Positions 53,226 to 62,600 are shown, counted from the stretch's first letter. The stretch: 64,000 nucleotides of DNA from Comamonadaceae bacterium (GCA_947453965.1 CANGIQ010000002.1:62001-126000); one strand, 5' to 3'. Notes: a model not told the origin generated them from the letters alone. Made by a program: numbers and translations.

Positions 53226-53831
53226 ATGGCCAACGTGCGTAACAACCTGGTGATGTTCAAGAAGCTGCTGGTAGTGGCGGCGGGAATGTTTGCCTTTGGT
53301 TATGCGCTGGTCCCCATGTACAAGGCGATTTGCGAATTCACAGGCGTCAACATCTTGGCTCTGGGGGAGCGCGAGCTCCCTGGTGCCGGTGGCGCACGCG
53401 CCAAGCTGACCAACACGCAGGTTGATACAACACGCACCATTACCGTGGAGTTTGACGCCAACGCCCGTGGGCCTTGGCATTTCAAGCCTGCGCAAAACTC
53501 GGTGCAAGTGCATCCGGGTGAAATGACCACGGTCATGTATGAGTTTGAAAACGTACAAGACCGTGTGATGTCTGCACAAGCCATTCCCAGCTATGCGCCC
53601 CGTCAAGCGGCTGCGCATTTCAATAAGCTGGAATGTTTTTGTTTTAACCAATACACCTTGGCGCCTGGCGAGAAAAAGCAATGGCCCGTGGTGTTTGTGA
53701 TTGATCCGAAGTTGTCCAAAGATGTGACCACCATCACCCTGTCGTACACCTTCTTTGAAGTGGGCTCCAAAACCCCTGCAGCACCAACGGCTGCATGGGA
53801 AGTGCCACACAAATCAGGTGTGGGCGCATGA
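53226..53831 (+). CDS. ctaG: Cytochrome c oxidase assembly protein CtaG/Cox11
   Basis: The 201-residue copper chaperone for the CuB site has one N-terminal membrane helix (about 12-32) and a periplasmic domain with the copper motif CFCFNQ near residue 137. It starts 4 bases after the small assembly gene and overlaps the next gene by 4 bases. Confidence 0.92.
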   Translation: MANVRNNLVMFKKLLVVAAGMFAFGYALVPMYKAICEFTGVNILALGERELPGAGGARAKLTNTQVDTTRTITVEFDANARGPWHFKPAQNSVQVHPGEMTTVMYEFENVQDRVMSAQAIPSYAPRQAAAHFNKLECFCFNQYTLAPGEKKQWPVVFVIDPKLSKDVTTITLSYTFFEVGSKTPAAPTAAWEVPHKSGVGA

Positions 53832-54022
53832 GCAAAAAGGGTTCGCTCTTGCGCTCAGTCCAAGCGGTGGCGTGGTCATTTTTGGGAATTCGCAAAAGTA
53901 GCGAGTTCCAAGAAGACGTCGAAAAGGTCAGCCCCTTGCATGTGTTGGGGGTCGGTCTTGTGGCTGGTTTGTTGTTTGTGATTGGGTTGATCGTTTTGGT
54001 CAATCTGGTCGTCGCGAAATAA
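53828..54022 (+). CDS. DUF2970 family membrane protein
   Basis: The 64-residue protein has a basic, partly amphipathic start (SVQAVAWSFLGIRKS) and one C-terminal helix (about 38-60), the pattern of DUF2970, commonly found within oxidase operons of betaproteobacteria. Function unknown. ATGA overlap with ctaG. Confidence 0.83.
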   Translation: MSKKGSLLRSVQAVAWSFLGIRKSSEFQEDVEKVSPLHVLGVGLVAGLLFVIGLIVLVNLVVAK

Positions 54023-54035
54023 AGAAGGAGTGGAA

Positions 54036-54917
54036 ATGAGTAGCACCTCACACGGCTCAACGCCTTACTACTACGTACCTCACGCGTCACGCCATCCGGC
54101 GATGGCTGCGTTGGGCTTGTTCTTCGTCATCCTTGGTGCAGGCCAATGGGTGAACGGCGCAGACTGGGGCAAGTACAGCTTGTTCTTTGGCCTGGCGTTC
54201 TGGCTCGGCGTGCTGTACCAGTGGTTTGGTGACGCCATCGCTGAAAGCGAAGGCGGTCAGTACGGCCACAAGATTGATTTGTCTTACCGCTGGAGCATGA
54301 GCTGGTTCATCTTCTCGGAAGTGATGTTCTTCGGAGCCTTCTTCTCCGCTCTGTGGTGGGCCCGTGCGCACTCTGTGCCCATGTTGGGCAGCTTAGACAA
54401 TGCGCTGTTGTGGCCTGACTTCAAAGCCGTGTGGCCAACTGCTGCGGCAGGTGTCACGGCTTCGCCAGCAGGCATCATCGAGCCCTTCCAAACCATGACA
54501 CCGTTTTGGTTGCCCACCATCAACACAGCCCTGCTGTTGAGCTCGGGCGTGACCTTGACGATTGCGCACCACGCCTTGATTGAAAACAAGCGCGCGATGA
54601 CCATCAAATTCATGTGGTTGACGGTGCTTTTGGGTGTGGTGTTCTTGGTTGTGCAAGGTTACGAGTACTACCATGCTTACCATGAGATGAACTTGAAGCT
54701 CTCTTCGGGTGTGTATGGTTCTACCTTCTTCATGCTCACAGGTTTCCACGGCTTCCACGTGTTCTTGGGCATGTTGATGTTGCTGGTGATCACCTTGCGT
54801 TTGCAAAAAGGCCACTTCACCTCTGAAAAGCACTTCGGTTTCGAAGGTGCGGCTTGGTACTGGCACTTTGTGGACGTGGTCTGGTTGGGCCTGTACATCT
54901 TGGTGTACTGGATGTAA
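54036..54917 (+). CDS. coxC: Cytochrome c oxidase subunit III
   Basis: The 293-residue subunit has seven predicted helices and the family motifs SWFIFSEVMFFGAFF near residue 88, and HGFHVFLG and YWHFVDVVWL in the last helices. AAGGAG precedes the ATG. A strong terminator follows, closing the structural-gene part of the cluster. Confidence 0.94.
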   Translation: MSSTSHGSTPYYYVPHASRHPAMAALGLFFVILGAGQWVNGADWGKYSLFFGLAFWLGVLYQWFGDAIAESEGGQYGHKIDLSYRWSMSWFIFSEVMFFGAFFSALWWARAHSVPMLGSLDNALLWPDFKAVWPTAAAGVTASPAGIIEPFQTMTPFWLPTINTALLLSSGVTLTIAHHALIENKRAMTIKFMWLTVLLGVVFLVVQGYEYYHAYHEMNLKLSSGVYGSTFFMLTGFHGFHVFLGMLMLLVITLRLQKGHFTSEKHFGFEGAAWYWHFVDVVWLGLYILVYWM

Positions 54918-54934
54918 TCCATCTCCCGCACACA

Positions 54935-54960
54935 ACAAAGGCCGCATGTGCGGCCTTTGT
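54935..54960. terminator. Terminator between coxC and the DUF2909 gene
   Basis: A 12-bp stem (ACAAAGGCCGCA / TGCGGCCTTTGT) with a 2-base centre lies between two converging genes and can act on both. Confidence 0.75.
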
Positions 54961-54977
54961 TATTTGAGTCTTGCGGT

Positions 54978-55199
54978 TTATTGTCCGGCGGCGATGCCTG
55001 TGGGTTGGATGTAACCCAAATGCCAGGCCACCAAGACGCAGATGAACAAGATGATGGACAGTCCCACGCGCAAGGCCAGGGCTTTCACCATGTGGCCTGA
55101 TTGGGTTTGCGTGCTGCGACCGTTGCGCATCATGAACACCAGTGCGGACACCAGACTTGCCAAAATAGCCAGGAATGCAAGAGCGACAATGAATTTCAT
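54978..55199 (-). CDS. DUF2909 twin-transmembrane protein
   Basis: The 73-residue protein has two helices (about 3-23 and 43-63) separated by a polar loop (RNGRSTQTQSGHM), the DUF2909 plan. It lies on the opposite strand within the oxidase cluster. Its ATG overlaps the SURF1 start on the other strand. Function is unknown. Confidence 0.8.
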   Translation of the reverse strand: MKFIVALAFLAILASLVSALVFMMRNGRSTQTQSGHMVKALALRVGLSIILFICVLVAWHLGYIQPTGIAAGQ

Positions 55200-55959
55200 G
55201 AGCGCCATTATCTCCCTACCGCGCACCCGTGCTTTTGCCTGGGTGACGCTCGCCATGTTGGTCGGCGTAACGGTGACGGTACGTTTGGGGTTTTGGCAGC
55301 TGTCGCGCGCAGATGAAAAGCAAACGCGTCACAACACCATCATGGCGCAGCAAGCGGCCCCAGAACTCACGACCTCACAGTTACTGGGCAACCCCGTGCT
55401 TTTTCAGCAAACCCACCAACGGGTGGCGTTGGAAGGGCAGTGGTTGCCTCAGCACACGGTGTACCTTGAGAATCGGGTCATGAACGGGCAAGCGGGTTTT
55501 TATGTGCTCACCCCTTTGCAGCTCGACGCGGGCACGCGTGTGTTGGTGCAGCGCGGTTGGGTGCCGCGTCATCGGCAAGACCGCACGCTGTTGCCGCCGA
55601 TCGAGACGCCATTGGGCCTGGTGCGCCTACAAGGTCGCTTGGCACCACCGCCATTGCCCTTGCTGAGCTTGGGCGCCAACGACACTGCCGCGCCTGCGTC
55701 AGGGCCATTGAACATTCGGCAAAATCTAGACCTAGACGCATACGCTGCTGAAACAGGCGCGACGCTGGTGGCCACGATACTTCAAACGGATCCGACTTCG
55801 GAAGGTTTGTTGCGTGAGTGGCCAGAAATTTCTGCCGGGGTTGAAAAAAACCTGGCTTATGCCTTCCAATGGTTTGCACTGGCTGCATTGCAGTTGATGC
55901 TCTACCTGTGGTTCCAATTTGTCAAACCTTATCGCCATGCACGACGCTCCTCGCTCTGA
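55198..55959 (+). CDS. SURF1 family oxidase assembly protein
   Basis: The 253-residue protein has an N-terminal helix (about 10-30), a periplasmic domain and a C-terminal helix (about 218-238), with family stretches LGFWQLSRADEKQ, YLENRVMNGQAGFYV and LVQRGWVPRH. SURF1 helps insert heme a in subunit I. An in-frame ATG 9 bases upstream is equally possible. It overlaps the next gene by 23 bases. Confidence 0.87.
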   Translation: MSAIISLPRTRAFAWVTLAMLVGVTVTVRLGFWQLSRADEKQTRHNTIMAQQAAPELTTSQLLGNPVLFQQTHQRVALEGQWLPQHTVYLENRVMNGQAGFYVLTPLQLDAGTRVLVQRGWVPRHRQDRTLLPPIETPLGLVRLQGRLAPPPLPLLSLGANDTAAPASGPLNIRQNLDLDAYAAETGATLVATILQTDPTSEGLLREWPEISAGVEKNLAYAFQWFALAALQLMLYLWFQFVKPYRHARRSSL

Positions 55960-56659
55960 ATCTCAACATCCTTTAGGGATGACGGTCTACGACTTGCCCA
56001 CACCCTCTGATGTGGCCAGTGCGGATGCCAAACGCACAGCCGCAGGGCGTTTGCGCATGCTGATGGTGTTGCTGGTGTGTGCAGCACCCGTGATCGCTTC
56101 TTACTTCACTTACTACGTGGTGCGCCCTGAGGGGCGTCGTAACTTTGGTGAGTTGATCGAACCGATGCGCGCTTTGCCAGACATCACCGTGCGGTCTTTG
56201 GATGGCCGAGATTTGTCGTTGTCGAGTTTGAAAGAGCAATGGTTGTTGGTCAGTGTGGCGGGGGGCGCTTGCGCCGACGATTGCCAGCGTCATTTGTATT
56301 TGCAGCGCCAAATCTTGGTGGGCTTGGGCAAAGACCGGGCACGTACCGAATGGGTGTGGTTGATCTCGGACAACACCGAGGTACCCAGCACCTTGTTGCC
56401 TGCTTTGAAAGACGCCACCGTGTTGCGCATGGACCCTCAAGCGCTGGCGCAATGGTTGCGCCCTGAGGACGGGAAAACCTTGTCAGACCATTTGTACTTG
56501 GTTGACCCCCAAGGCATGTGGATGATGCGCTTCCCAGCGCAACTCGACACCACCGGCGCCCTCAAGGCCAAGCGTGACATGGAGCGCTTGTTGCGTGCCG
56601 CTGCTTCCTGGGATGAACCAGGACGCGACAGCCCCTTGAAACCCGTCGTCGCACGATGA
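55937..56659 (+). CDS. Membrane-anchored SCO-like protein in the oxidase cluster
   Basis: The 240-residue protein has one helix (about 45-65) and a thioredoxin-like periplasmic domain. It keeps a CxxxC pair in GACADDCQRH near residue 112 and a histidine in SDHLYLVDPQG near residue 189, positions matching the copper-binding Cys-Cys-His of SCO proteins. Overall similarity to SCO1 is otherwise low. It sits between SURF1 and ctaA, so a second copper or disulfide chaperone is likely. Database names for this family are often misleading. Confidence 0.72.
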   Translation: MHDAPRSESQHPLGMTVYDLPTPSDVASADAKRTAAGRLRMLMVLLVCAAPVIASYFTYYVVRPEGRRNFGELIEPMRALPDITVRSLDGRDLSLSSLKEQWLLVSVAGGACADDCQRHLYLQRQILVGLGKDRARTEWVWLISDNTEVPSTLLPALKDATVLRMDPQALAQWLRPEDGKTLSDHLYLVDPQGMWMMRFPAQLDTTGALKAKRDMERLLRAAASWDEPGRDSPLKPVVAR

Positions 56660-57780
56660 ACGATCAAAGCCTGTACAACCTCGGCCCGGTGCTCCATCTG
56701 TTGGTGATGGGCGCTTTGGTGGCCATGGTGCCGCTGTGTTGGGTGTGGCTGCGCAATCCGCGCGCCTCCACCGCACGGCGCGTGCAACTGTTGACCTGGG
56801 TGACTTTGTTTTTGACTTTTGATTTGATTTTGTTTGGCGCTTTCACGCGCTTGACCGACTCCGGCTTGGGTTGCCCCGATTGGCCGGGTTGCTATGGTCA
56901 CGCCAGCCCTGTCGGTGCCCAACAAGCGATTGAATCTGCCCAAACCCAAATGCCCAGCGGCCCCGTGACCCACACCAAGGCCTGGATTGAGATGGTGCAC
57001 CGCTACATGGCTATGGCGGTGGGCGGCCTGATTTTGACCTTGGCCTCGTTTGCGTGGTGGCGCAAGTTACGGGGGGATGGGGTCAGCGATGTGGCTTTGC
57101 CCAGCTTCACCCTGCTGTGGGTGTGCTTGCAAGGGGCTTTTGGTGCACTGACCGTGACCATGAAGTTGTTCCCCCTGATCGTAACCTTGCATTTGATGGG
57201 CGGCTTGGCGTTGCTGGCCTTGTTGATGGTTCAAGTGCAACGTCAGCGCTTGCACAGCGGCTTGGCGACACCCGTGCCGCTGTCTCCCTTGCTGCACCGC
57301 TTGGTTGGCTTGGGGCTGGCGCTGTTGAGCCTGCAAATTCTGTTGGGAGGCTGGGTCAGCACCAATTACGCTGTGCTGGCCTGCAACACATTTCCGCAAT
57401 GCCAAAACAGCTGGTGGCCGCAGATGGACTTTGCGCAGGGCTTCACCCTGTGGCGCCATCTGGGCATGAATGCAAGCGGTGAACCTTTGACGTTTGAATC
57501 GCTCACCGCCATTCACTACGTGCACCGCTTGGCCGCTTATGCGGTGTTGGCGTACCTCGGTGTGTTGGCCTGGCAGCTGCGCCGTGTCACGGCGTGTCAA
57601 ACAGCCGCGCATGGCTTGTTGGCGGTGCTGTTGTTGCAGCTGGTGACGGGTTTGTCGAATGTGGTGTTGGATTGGCCTTTGTTGGCCGCCGTCTTGCACA
57701 CGGGTGGCGCTGCGGCGTTGCTGGTGATCTTGGTGGCATTGTTATCCGGTGCGCGCGTGTCGCGCACGGTTTTGAATTGA
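56656..57780 (+). CDS. ctaA: Heme A synthase (CtaA/Cox15)
   Basis: The 374-residue membrane enzyme hydroxylates heme O to heme A. It has eight predicted helices with heme-ligand histidines in EMVHRYMAM near residue 114, VTLHLMGG near 177, IHYVHRLA near 289 and LHTGGAA near 351. A periplasmic cysteine pair lies near [12 protein letters not shown] overlap with the SCO-like gene. Confidence 0.92.
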   Translation: MNDQSLYNLGPVLHLLVMGALVAMVPLCWVWLRNPRASTARRVQLLTWVTLFLTFDLILFGAFTRLTDSGLGCPDWPGCYGHASPVGAQQAIESAQTQMPSGPVTHTKAWIEMVHRYMAMAVGGLILTLASFAWWRKLRGDGVSDVALPSFTLLWVCLQGAFGALTVTMKLFPLIVTLHLMGGLALLALLMVQVQRQRLHSGLATPVPLSPLLHRLVGLGLALLSLQILLGGWVSTNYAVLACNTFPQCQNSWWPQMDFAQGFTLWRHLGMNASGEPLTFESLTAIHYVHRLAAYAVLAYLGVLAWQLRRVTACQTAAHGLLAVLLLQLVTGLSNVVLDWPLLAAVLHTGGAAALLVILVALLSGARVSRTVLN

Positions 57781-57799
57781 TTGTCATGAGCCTTTTGTT

Positions 57800-58687
57800 A
57801 TGAGCCCCGCATCTCCCTCTCTTTCTCGCTGGCGTCAGTTCAACGCGTTGACCAAACCGCGTGTGATTCAGCTCATTGTGTTTTGTGCCTTGATCGGCAT
57901 GGTGCTGGCTGTGCCCAACACACCGTCATGGCCAGAGGTTCAGCTTGGTGCGCTTGCTTGCTTGGGCATTTGGTTTGTGGCGGGTGCCGCAGCCGCGTTC
58001 AACTGCTTGGTGGAAAAAGGCATTGATGCCCGTATGAAACGCACCGCCTGGCGCCCGACCGCTAAGGGGGAGTTGAGCGACCGTGACACCTTGTTGTTCT
58101 CGACCCTGATGTGCGCCATCGGCTCGTGGATTTTGTACGTCTGGGTCAACCCCCTCACCATGTGGCTGACCTTTGCCACCTTTGTCGGTTACGCGGTGAT
58201 CTACACCGTGATCTTGAAGCCCTTGACGCCGCAAAACATTGTGATTGGTGGTGCATCAGGCGCCATGCCGCCCGTGCTCGGTTGGGCGGCGATGACGGGC
58301 GAGGTGGGGCCGGAGGCCTTGATCTTGTTCCTCATCATCTTCTTGTGGACACCACCGCACTTTTGGGCGCTGGCGCTGTACCGTGTGGAGGATTACCGCA
58401 AATCCGGTTTGCCCATGTTGCCTGTGACGCACGGCAATGAATTCACCCGCTTGCAAATTTTGCTCTACACCTTTGTGTTGCTGGCTGCTTGCCTGATGCC
58501 TTTTGTGTACCGCATGAGTGGTTGGTTTTATTTGTTCAGTGCGGTGATTTTGAGCCTGGGTTTTTGCGGTTACGCCTGGGCTTTGTGGCGCAATTACTCG
58601 GATGCCTTGGCACGCAAGACCTTCCGTTTTTCCCTCATCCATTTGAGCCTGCTGTTTGCAGCGCTCTTGATTGACCACTACCTGTGA
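57800..58687 (+). CDS. ctaB: Protoheme IX farnesyltransferase (heme O synthase)
   Basis: The 295-residue UbiA-fold enzyme adds a farnesyl tail to heme B. It has nine helices and the two aspartate-type loops [15 protein letters not shown] near residue 66 and [13 protein letters not shown] near 194. It overlaps the sco start by one base (TGATG). Confidence 0.93.
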   Translation: MSPASPSLSRWRQFNALTKPRVIQLIVFCALIGMVLAVPNTPSWPEVQLGALACLGIWFVAGAAAAFNCLVEKGIDARMKRTAWRPTAKGELSDRDTLLFSTLMCAIGSWILYVWVNPLTMWLTFATFVGYAVIYTVILKPLTPQNIVIGGASGAMPPVLGWAAMTGEVGPEALILFLIIFLWTPPHFWALALYRVEDYRKSGLPMLPVTHGNEFTRLQILLYTFVLLAACLMPFVYRMSGWFYLFSAVILSLGFCGYAWALWRNYSDALARKTFRFSLIHLSLLFAALLIDHYL

Positions 58688-59292
58688 TGTTGCCTATAAC
58701 ACGTCGTTTTTGGATTTCCGCCGCTGTGTCCCTGGCCGTGGCAGGCTTGATGGCGTGCAGCCAAGACAAACCTCAGTTCAAAGCCATTGACGTCACCGGC
58801 GCCGACTATGCCAAGGGCTTCACCTTGGCCGACCACAACGGTCAAACCCGCAGCTTGTCGGATTTCAAAGGCAAAGTCGTGGTCTTATTTTTTGGCTACA
58901 CCCAGTGTCCCGACGTGTGCCCCACGTCGATGACCGAGTTGGCCGAGGTCAAGCGTTTGCTGGGCGCTGACGGCGACAAGTTGCAAGGTGTGTTTGTCAC
59001 TGTTGACCCAGCCCGCGATACGGCTGAGTTGCTCAAAGCCTATATGGGCAACTTTGATCCCAGTTTTGTGGCGTTCATCCCGACGCCCGAGCAACTGGCG
59101 GTGGTGGCGAAAGACTACAAGATCTATTACAAAAAGGTCGATGGCAAAACCCCCACCAGCTACACCGTCGACCATTCTGCGGGCAGCTATGTGTACGACA
59201 CCCAAGGCAACTTGCGCTTGTACAGCCGCTATGGCAGCGGCGCACAGGCGCTGGCACAAGACATTCAAACCTTGTTGAAAACAACGCCTTGA
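58687..59292 (+). CDS. SCO1/SenC copper chaperone lipoprotein
   Basis: The 201-residue protein carries copper to the CuA site of oxidase. It has a lipobox LMAC (C24), the copper motif CPDVC near residue 77 and the histidine in VDHSAGSY near 161. It closes the ctaAB-sco transcript. Confidence 0.9.
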   Translation: MLPITRRFWISAAVSLAVAGLMACSQDKPQFKAIDVTGADYAKGFTLADHNGQTRSLSDFKGKVVVLFFGYTQCPDVCPTSMTELAEVKRLLGADGDKLQGVFVTVDPARDTAELLKAYMGNFDPSFVAFIPTPEQLAVVAKDYKIYYKKVDGKTPTSYTVDHSAGSYVYDTQGNLRLYSRYGSGAQALAQDIQTLLKTTP

Positions 59293-59313
59293 TGCATCCG
59301 CAAGGGTGCCATG

Positions 59314-59345
59314 AAAAAAAGGCCACCATGTTTTGCATGGTGGCC
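59314..59345 (-). terminator. Rho-independent terminator of rpoH
   Basis: A 10-bp stem (GGCCACCATG / CATGGTGGCC) with a 5-base loop has seven A on its left, giving a T run on the minus-strand transcript. It may also stop the converging sco transcript. Confidence 0.8.
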
Positions 59346-59366
59346 CTTTGCACGTGAGGTATGGCT

Positions 59367-60299
59367 TTAAGCGTAGTCGGCCAAAGCGGTTTTCATTTTT
59401 TTCATCGCCGCGACTTCGATTTGGCGGATGCGCTCGGCACTCACACCGTACTCAGCGGCAAGGTCATGAAGGGTCATGCCGCCCGAGCCGTTGTCTTCTA
59501 CTTTGAGCCAGCGTTCTTCCACGATGCGGCGGCTGCGCTCATCCAACACATTGAGTGCGGCGGCAATGCCGTCTGAGGCCAGCACATCGCGTTGATGCGC
59601 TGCAATCATGGCGGTGGGCTCGTGGTGGGTGTCCGTCAAGTAGGAGATCGGGCCAAACGCTTCGTCGTTCTCGTCGTTGGGTGTCGGGTCGAGCAGCACA
59701 TCGCCACCGGCCATGCGCATTTCCATCTCGACCACTTCTTCTGGTTTGACCTTGAGTTCACGCGCCACCACCTCCACCTCGTGCGGGTTGAGGGTGCTGC
59801 GGTGCATGGCTTCGTCAGTCGCATGGGCATCGGCTTTGAAACCTTGCTTCATGGAGCGCAGGTTGAAGAACAATTTGCGTTGCGCTTTGGTGGTGGCCAC
59901 CTTGACCATGCGCCAGTTCTTCAAGATGTACTCGTGAATTTCGGCCTTGATCCAGTGCATGGCGTAGCTCACCAAGCGGACGCCTTGGTCGGGGTCAAAG
60001 CGTTTGACCGCTTTCATCAAGCCGACGTTGCCTTCTTGAATCAAGTCGCTGTGTGGCAGGCCATAGCCCAAGTATTGACGCGAGACCGAGATCACCAAAC
60101 GCAGGTGTGAGAGCACCAGCTTTCCGGCGGCTTCTAGGTCGTTCTCGTTTTTGAGCTTGCGCGCAAACTCCTGCTCTTGCTCGAGCGTGAGCATGGGCAA
60201 GCGATTGGCTGCCGAGATGTAGGCGTCCAAGTTGCCCAAAGGCGGAACCATCGCCCAAGGGTTGGCGACGGCTAAGGGGGCATGTGTATGTGTTGTCAT
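59367..60299 (-). CDS. rpoH: RNA polymerase heat-shock sigma factor RpoH (sigma-32)
   Basis: The 310-residue sigma factor directs heat-shock transcription. It has region 2 (SHLRLVISVSRQYLGYGLP, with the RpoH-specific QRKLFFNLRSMK near residue 140) and a region 4 helix-turn-helix (LHDLAAEYGVSAERIRQIE near 275-293). AAAGGA is the ribosome site. A perfect CIRCE element lies upstream, indicating control by the repressor HrcA. Confidence 0.94.
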   Translation of the reverse strand: MTTHTHAPLAVANPWAMVPPLGNLDAYISAANRLPMLTLEQEQEFARKLKNENDLEAAGKLVLSHLRLVISVSRQYLGYGLPHSDLIQEGNVGLMKAVKRFDPDQGVRLVSYAMHWIKAEIHEYILKNWRMVKVATTKAQRKLFFNLRSMKQGFKADAHATDEAMHRSTLNPHEVEVVARELKVKPEEVVEMEMRMAGGDVLLDPTPNDENDEAFGPISYLTDTHHEPTAMIAAHQRDVLASDGIAAALNVLDERSRRIVEERWLKVEDNGSGGMTLHDLAAEYGVSAERIRQIEVAAMKKMKTALADYA

Positions 60300-60332
60300 T
60301 TTGTAGTCCTTTCGGATACCAATTGCGTAATA

Positions 60333-60359
60333 TTAGCACTCTATGACCCTGAGTGCTAA
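60333..60359. promoter_or_regulatory. CIRCE element (HrcA operator) upstream of rpoH
   Basis: TTAGCACTC-N9-GAGTGCTAA is present without a mismatch, 34 bases before the rpoH start. On the minus strand a -10-like TAATAT overlaps its promoter-proximal edge, so HrcA binding would block the promoter. Confidence 0.92.
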
Positions 60360-60380
60360 ACCCTACGAAGTCTAGGGTTT
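60358..60380. repeat. Second inverted repeat abutting the CIRCE element
   Basis: AAACCCTA-N7-TAGGGTTT is a perfect 8-bp dyad sharing two bases with the CIRCE element. It has no T run. It could be a further operator or a weak terminator of the upstream membrane-protein gene. Confidence 0.6.
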
Positions 60381-60401
60381 ACCCTTTGGTTTGTATGGTT
60401 T

Positions 60402-60956
60402 TTAAGACCACAGATGGCGGGGCATGGGAGGCGCTTGGCGCGCATAGACGGCGTTGAGCACCAAGCAAAGAATGGCTAGCAATCGCAAGGCGATCAGGCC
60501 AGAAACCCACTGAAGCGGGGTTTCGCTGAGATTGGCATAGGCGTTGAAATAGTCCATGACCAAAGCTGTGGCGGCGATGCCGACATAGAGCAACGAGACT
60601 TTCTCGAAGTACCAGTCTTTGAGATAGCTGTAGAGGTAGACCGCGCTGATGGCAATCACAAACAAGGCGCGCAGCTTGAAATAGAAGGTCAGATCAGCAG
60701 CGGTACGTTCGTGGTCGGCAAAATTCGCAACGGCCACATGGGTGAAAAAAAGCAGCTTGATGCAAAACGCAGTGATCAAGGTCAGTAAAAAGAAATTGCG
60801 AAACTTGAACCAAGGGTCAACGCGGGTTTGTGTGGTCGATTCGCGTGTGAGGGTAGGAGGTTGAACCGGGCTCGGTTCTGCCGAAGGCTCTGTGTCTAAG
60901 AGCGCATGGAGTTCTTCGTCTGTGACCAGGATATGGTCGGTGCGCAATCTGCTCAT
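60402..60956 (-). CDS. Uncharacterised membrane protein
   Basis: The 184-residue protein has a polar N terminus (1-48, rich in Pro, Glu, Thr) and four hydrophobic segments (about 52-75, 90-110, 118-138, 148-170). The layout recalls small PsiE-like or phosphate-starvation membrane proteins, but I do not recognise it firmly. It precedes rpoH on the same strand, with CIRCE in between. Confidence 0.65.
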   Translation of the reverse strand: MSRLRTDHILVTDEELHALLDTEPSAEPSPVQPPTLTRESTTQTRVDPWFKFRNFFLLTLITAFCIKLLFFTHVAVANFADHERTAADLTFYFKLRALFVIAISAVYLYSYLKDWYFEKVSLLYVGIAATALVMDYFNAYANLSETPLQWVSGLIALRLLAILCLVLNAVYARQAPPMPRHLWS

Positions 60957-61106
60957 GGGCGGTTTTCACCTTGGCTGGTCCGTGATGGACTGAGCCAATT
61001 TTAGATCGCTGCCGTCAAAAAGTAAGCAATACCTGCGTTGCCAGTGTGTAAAGCTTTAACAACTCAAAACGATAGGCATGGCACGTCTGCGCTCAATAGG
61101 GATGCG

Positions 61107-61565
61107 TTACCAGTGCCAGCCTGCACGTTGTAAAAGTACCTGAGCCACAAAGAGTGGCCCCACCCACAGGTACTGAATGTCTTCAAAAAAAGAAGGCTTC
61201 TTGCCTTCAATCTTGTGCCCAATGAATTGCCCAATCCACGCCAGCACAAACACGGTGCTGCAGACCACCAGCAGGTGTGTTTCGAGGGCGCTAATCAAGG
61301 CCAGCAAAGCCACACTCCAAACCAGCATCAACGCGAATGCACGCCACGACAAACGTGCGTAGTACACCAAGCTAGCAAGCAAGAACAGCGCGGCAGCAGC
61401 TGGATGTGCCGCGTAAATCAGACCCACCAGGCTGAACATGATGAGCGGCACACACACGCAATGAATGGCTTCATTTACCGCATTCAGATGGCTCTCGCTG
61501 TAGTGCGCGATCAAGGTCTCAATGCGAGGTGTGGTGGGTGTTGTGTCGTCTAAAGAGGGGTTCAT
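61107..61565 (-). CDS. DUF962 / Mpo1-like membrane protein
   Basis: The 152-residue protein has four helices and the family motifs HYSESHLNAVNEAIH near residues 21-35 and WIGQFIGHKIEGKKPSF near 109-125. Yeast Mpo1 is an iron-dependent dioxygenase acting on 2-hydroxy fatty acids; its ligand histidines correspond to those in these motifs. The bacterial role is not established. It follows ftsY by 3 bases. Confidence 0.85.
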   Translation of the reverse strand: MNPSLDDTTPTTPRIETLIAHYSESHLNAVNEAIHCVCVPLIMFSLVGLIYAAHPAAAALFLLASLVYYARLSWRAFALMLVWSVALLALISALETHLLVVCSTVFVLAWIGQFIGHKIEGKKPSFFEDIQYLWVGPLFVAQVLLQRAGWHW

Positions 61566-61568
61566 GGC

Positions 61569-62600
61569 TTATCCCAGTAAAGCGTTGGCAAATTCTTGGG
61601 CGTTGAAGGTTTCTAGGTCTTCCACGGCTTCGCCGACACCGATGAAATACACAGGCACCGCAGCGCCGGCGGTTGAGCTGCGGGCTTGGCTCCACAAGGC
61701 GATGGCGGCCAGCACGCCGCCCTTGGCCGTGCCGTCGAGTTTGGTCACGACCAAACCCGTGAGACCCAGCGCTTCGTCAAATGCTTTGACTTGTGCCAAG
61801 GCATTTTGGCCCGTGTTGCCGTCGATCACCAGCAGCACCTCATGCGGGGCTGTGGCATCGGCTTTTTGCACCACGCGTTTGATCTTTTTCAGCTCTTCCA
61901 TCAAATGCAGCTGGGTGGGCAAGCGACCGGCAGTGTCGACCAGCACCACGTCCTTGCCACGGGCTTTGCCCGCAGACACGGCGTCAAAGCTCACGGCGGC
62001 AGGGTCGCCGCCTTCTTGGCTGACGATGTCCACCGAGGTGCGGGTGGCCCACACCCCCAGCTGTTCTTTGGCTGCCGCTCTGAAGGTGTCTGCGGCGGCC
62101 AGCAGCACCGAGGCACCGCTGTCGCTCAAGTGGCGGGTGAGTTTGCCAATCGAGGTGGTTTTGCCGGCCCCGTTGACGCCTGCCACCATGATGACGGTGG
62201 GTTTGTGCGCGCCAATGACGAGGGGCTTTTCAAGGGGCTTGAGCAAATCTGCAATCGCGGCGGCCAGCAATGCTTTGACGGCTGTGGGTTCGGTGGTGGC
62301 CGTTTCTTTGACGCGTTGCTTCAAATCGCGCAGCAAATACTCGGTGGCTTGCACGCCCGCATCGGCCATGAGCAAGGCCGATTCCAGCTCTTCATACAGC
62401 GCATCATCAATCCGGGTGCCTGTGAACACGCTGCCAATGGATTGCCCTGTGCGGCGCAGGCCTTGGCCCAAGCGGGCGATCCAGCTCTCGCGTGGGCGCT
62501 CGGCTGTGGTGTCTGCTGGGGCGACACTTTCAGCGGGCGTGGCTTGAGATGGGGTCGCTGCCGCATCGGGTGAGATTTTTTTCTTGAAAAAGCTGAACAT
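61569..62600 (-). CDS. ftsY: Signal recognition particle receptor FtsY
   Basis: The 343-residue SRP GTPase guides membrane proteins to the translocon. The N domain helical region covers about 40-135, and the G domain has GVNGAGKTTS near 145, DTAGRLP near 227 and TKLDGTAKGG near 287. A Pro/Ala/Thr-rich acidic-poor N-terminal extension (about 1-35) replaces the longer acidic A domain of E. coli. It is divergent from rsmD by 30 bases. Confidence 0.93.
   Translation of the reverse strand: MFSFFKKKISPDAAATPSQATPAESVAPADTTAERPRESWIARLGQGLRRTGQSIGSVFTGTRIDDALYEELESALLMADAGVQATEYLLRDLKQRVKETATTEPTAVKALLAAAIADLLKPLEKPLVIGAHKPTVIMVAGVNGAGKTTSIGKLTRHLSDSGASVLLAAADTFRAAAKEQLGVWATRTSVDIVSQEGGDPAAVSFDAVSAGKARGKDVVLVDTAGRLPTQLHLMEELKKIKRVVQKADATAPHEVLLVIDGNTGQNALAQVKAFDEALGLTGLVVTKLDGTAKGGVLAAIALWSQARSSTAGAAVPVYFIGVGEAVEDLETFNAQEFANALLG

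Noticed and set aside
60957..61106. Possible small gene or RNA between the membrane-protein genes
   Set aside because: The 150-base gap has no convincing frame, ribosome site or stable hairpin with T run.
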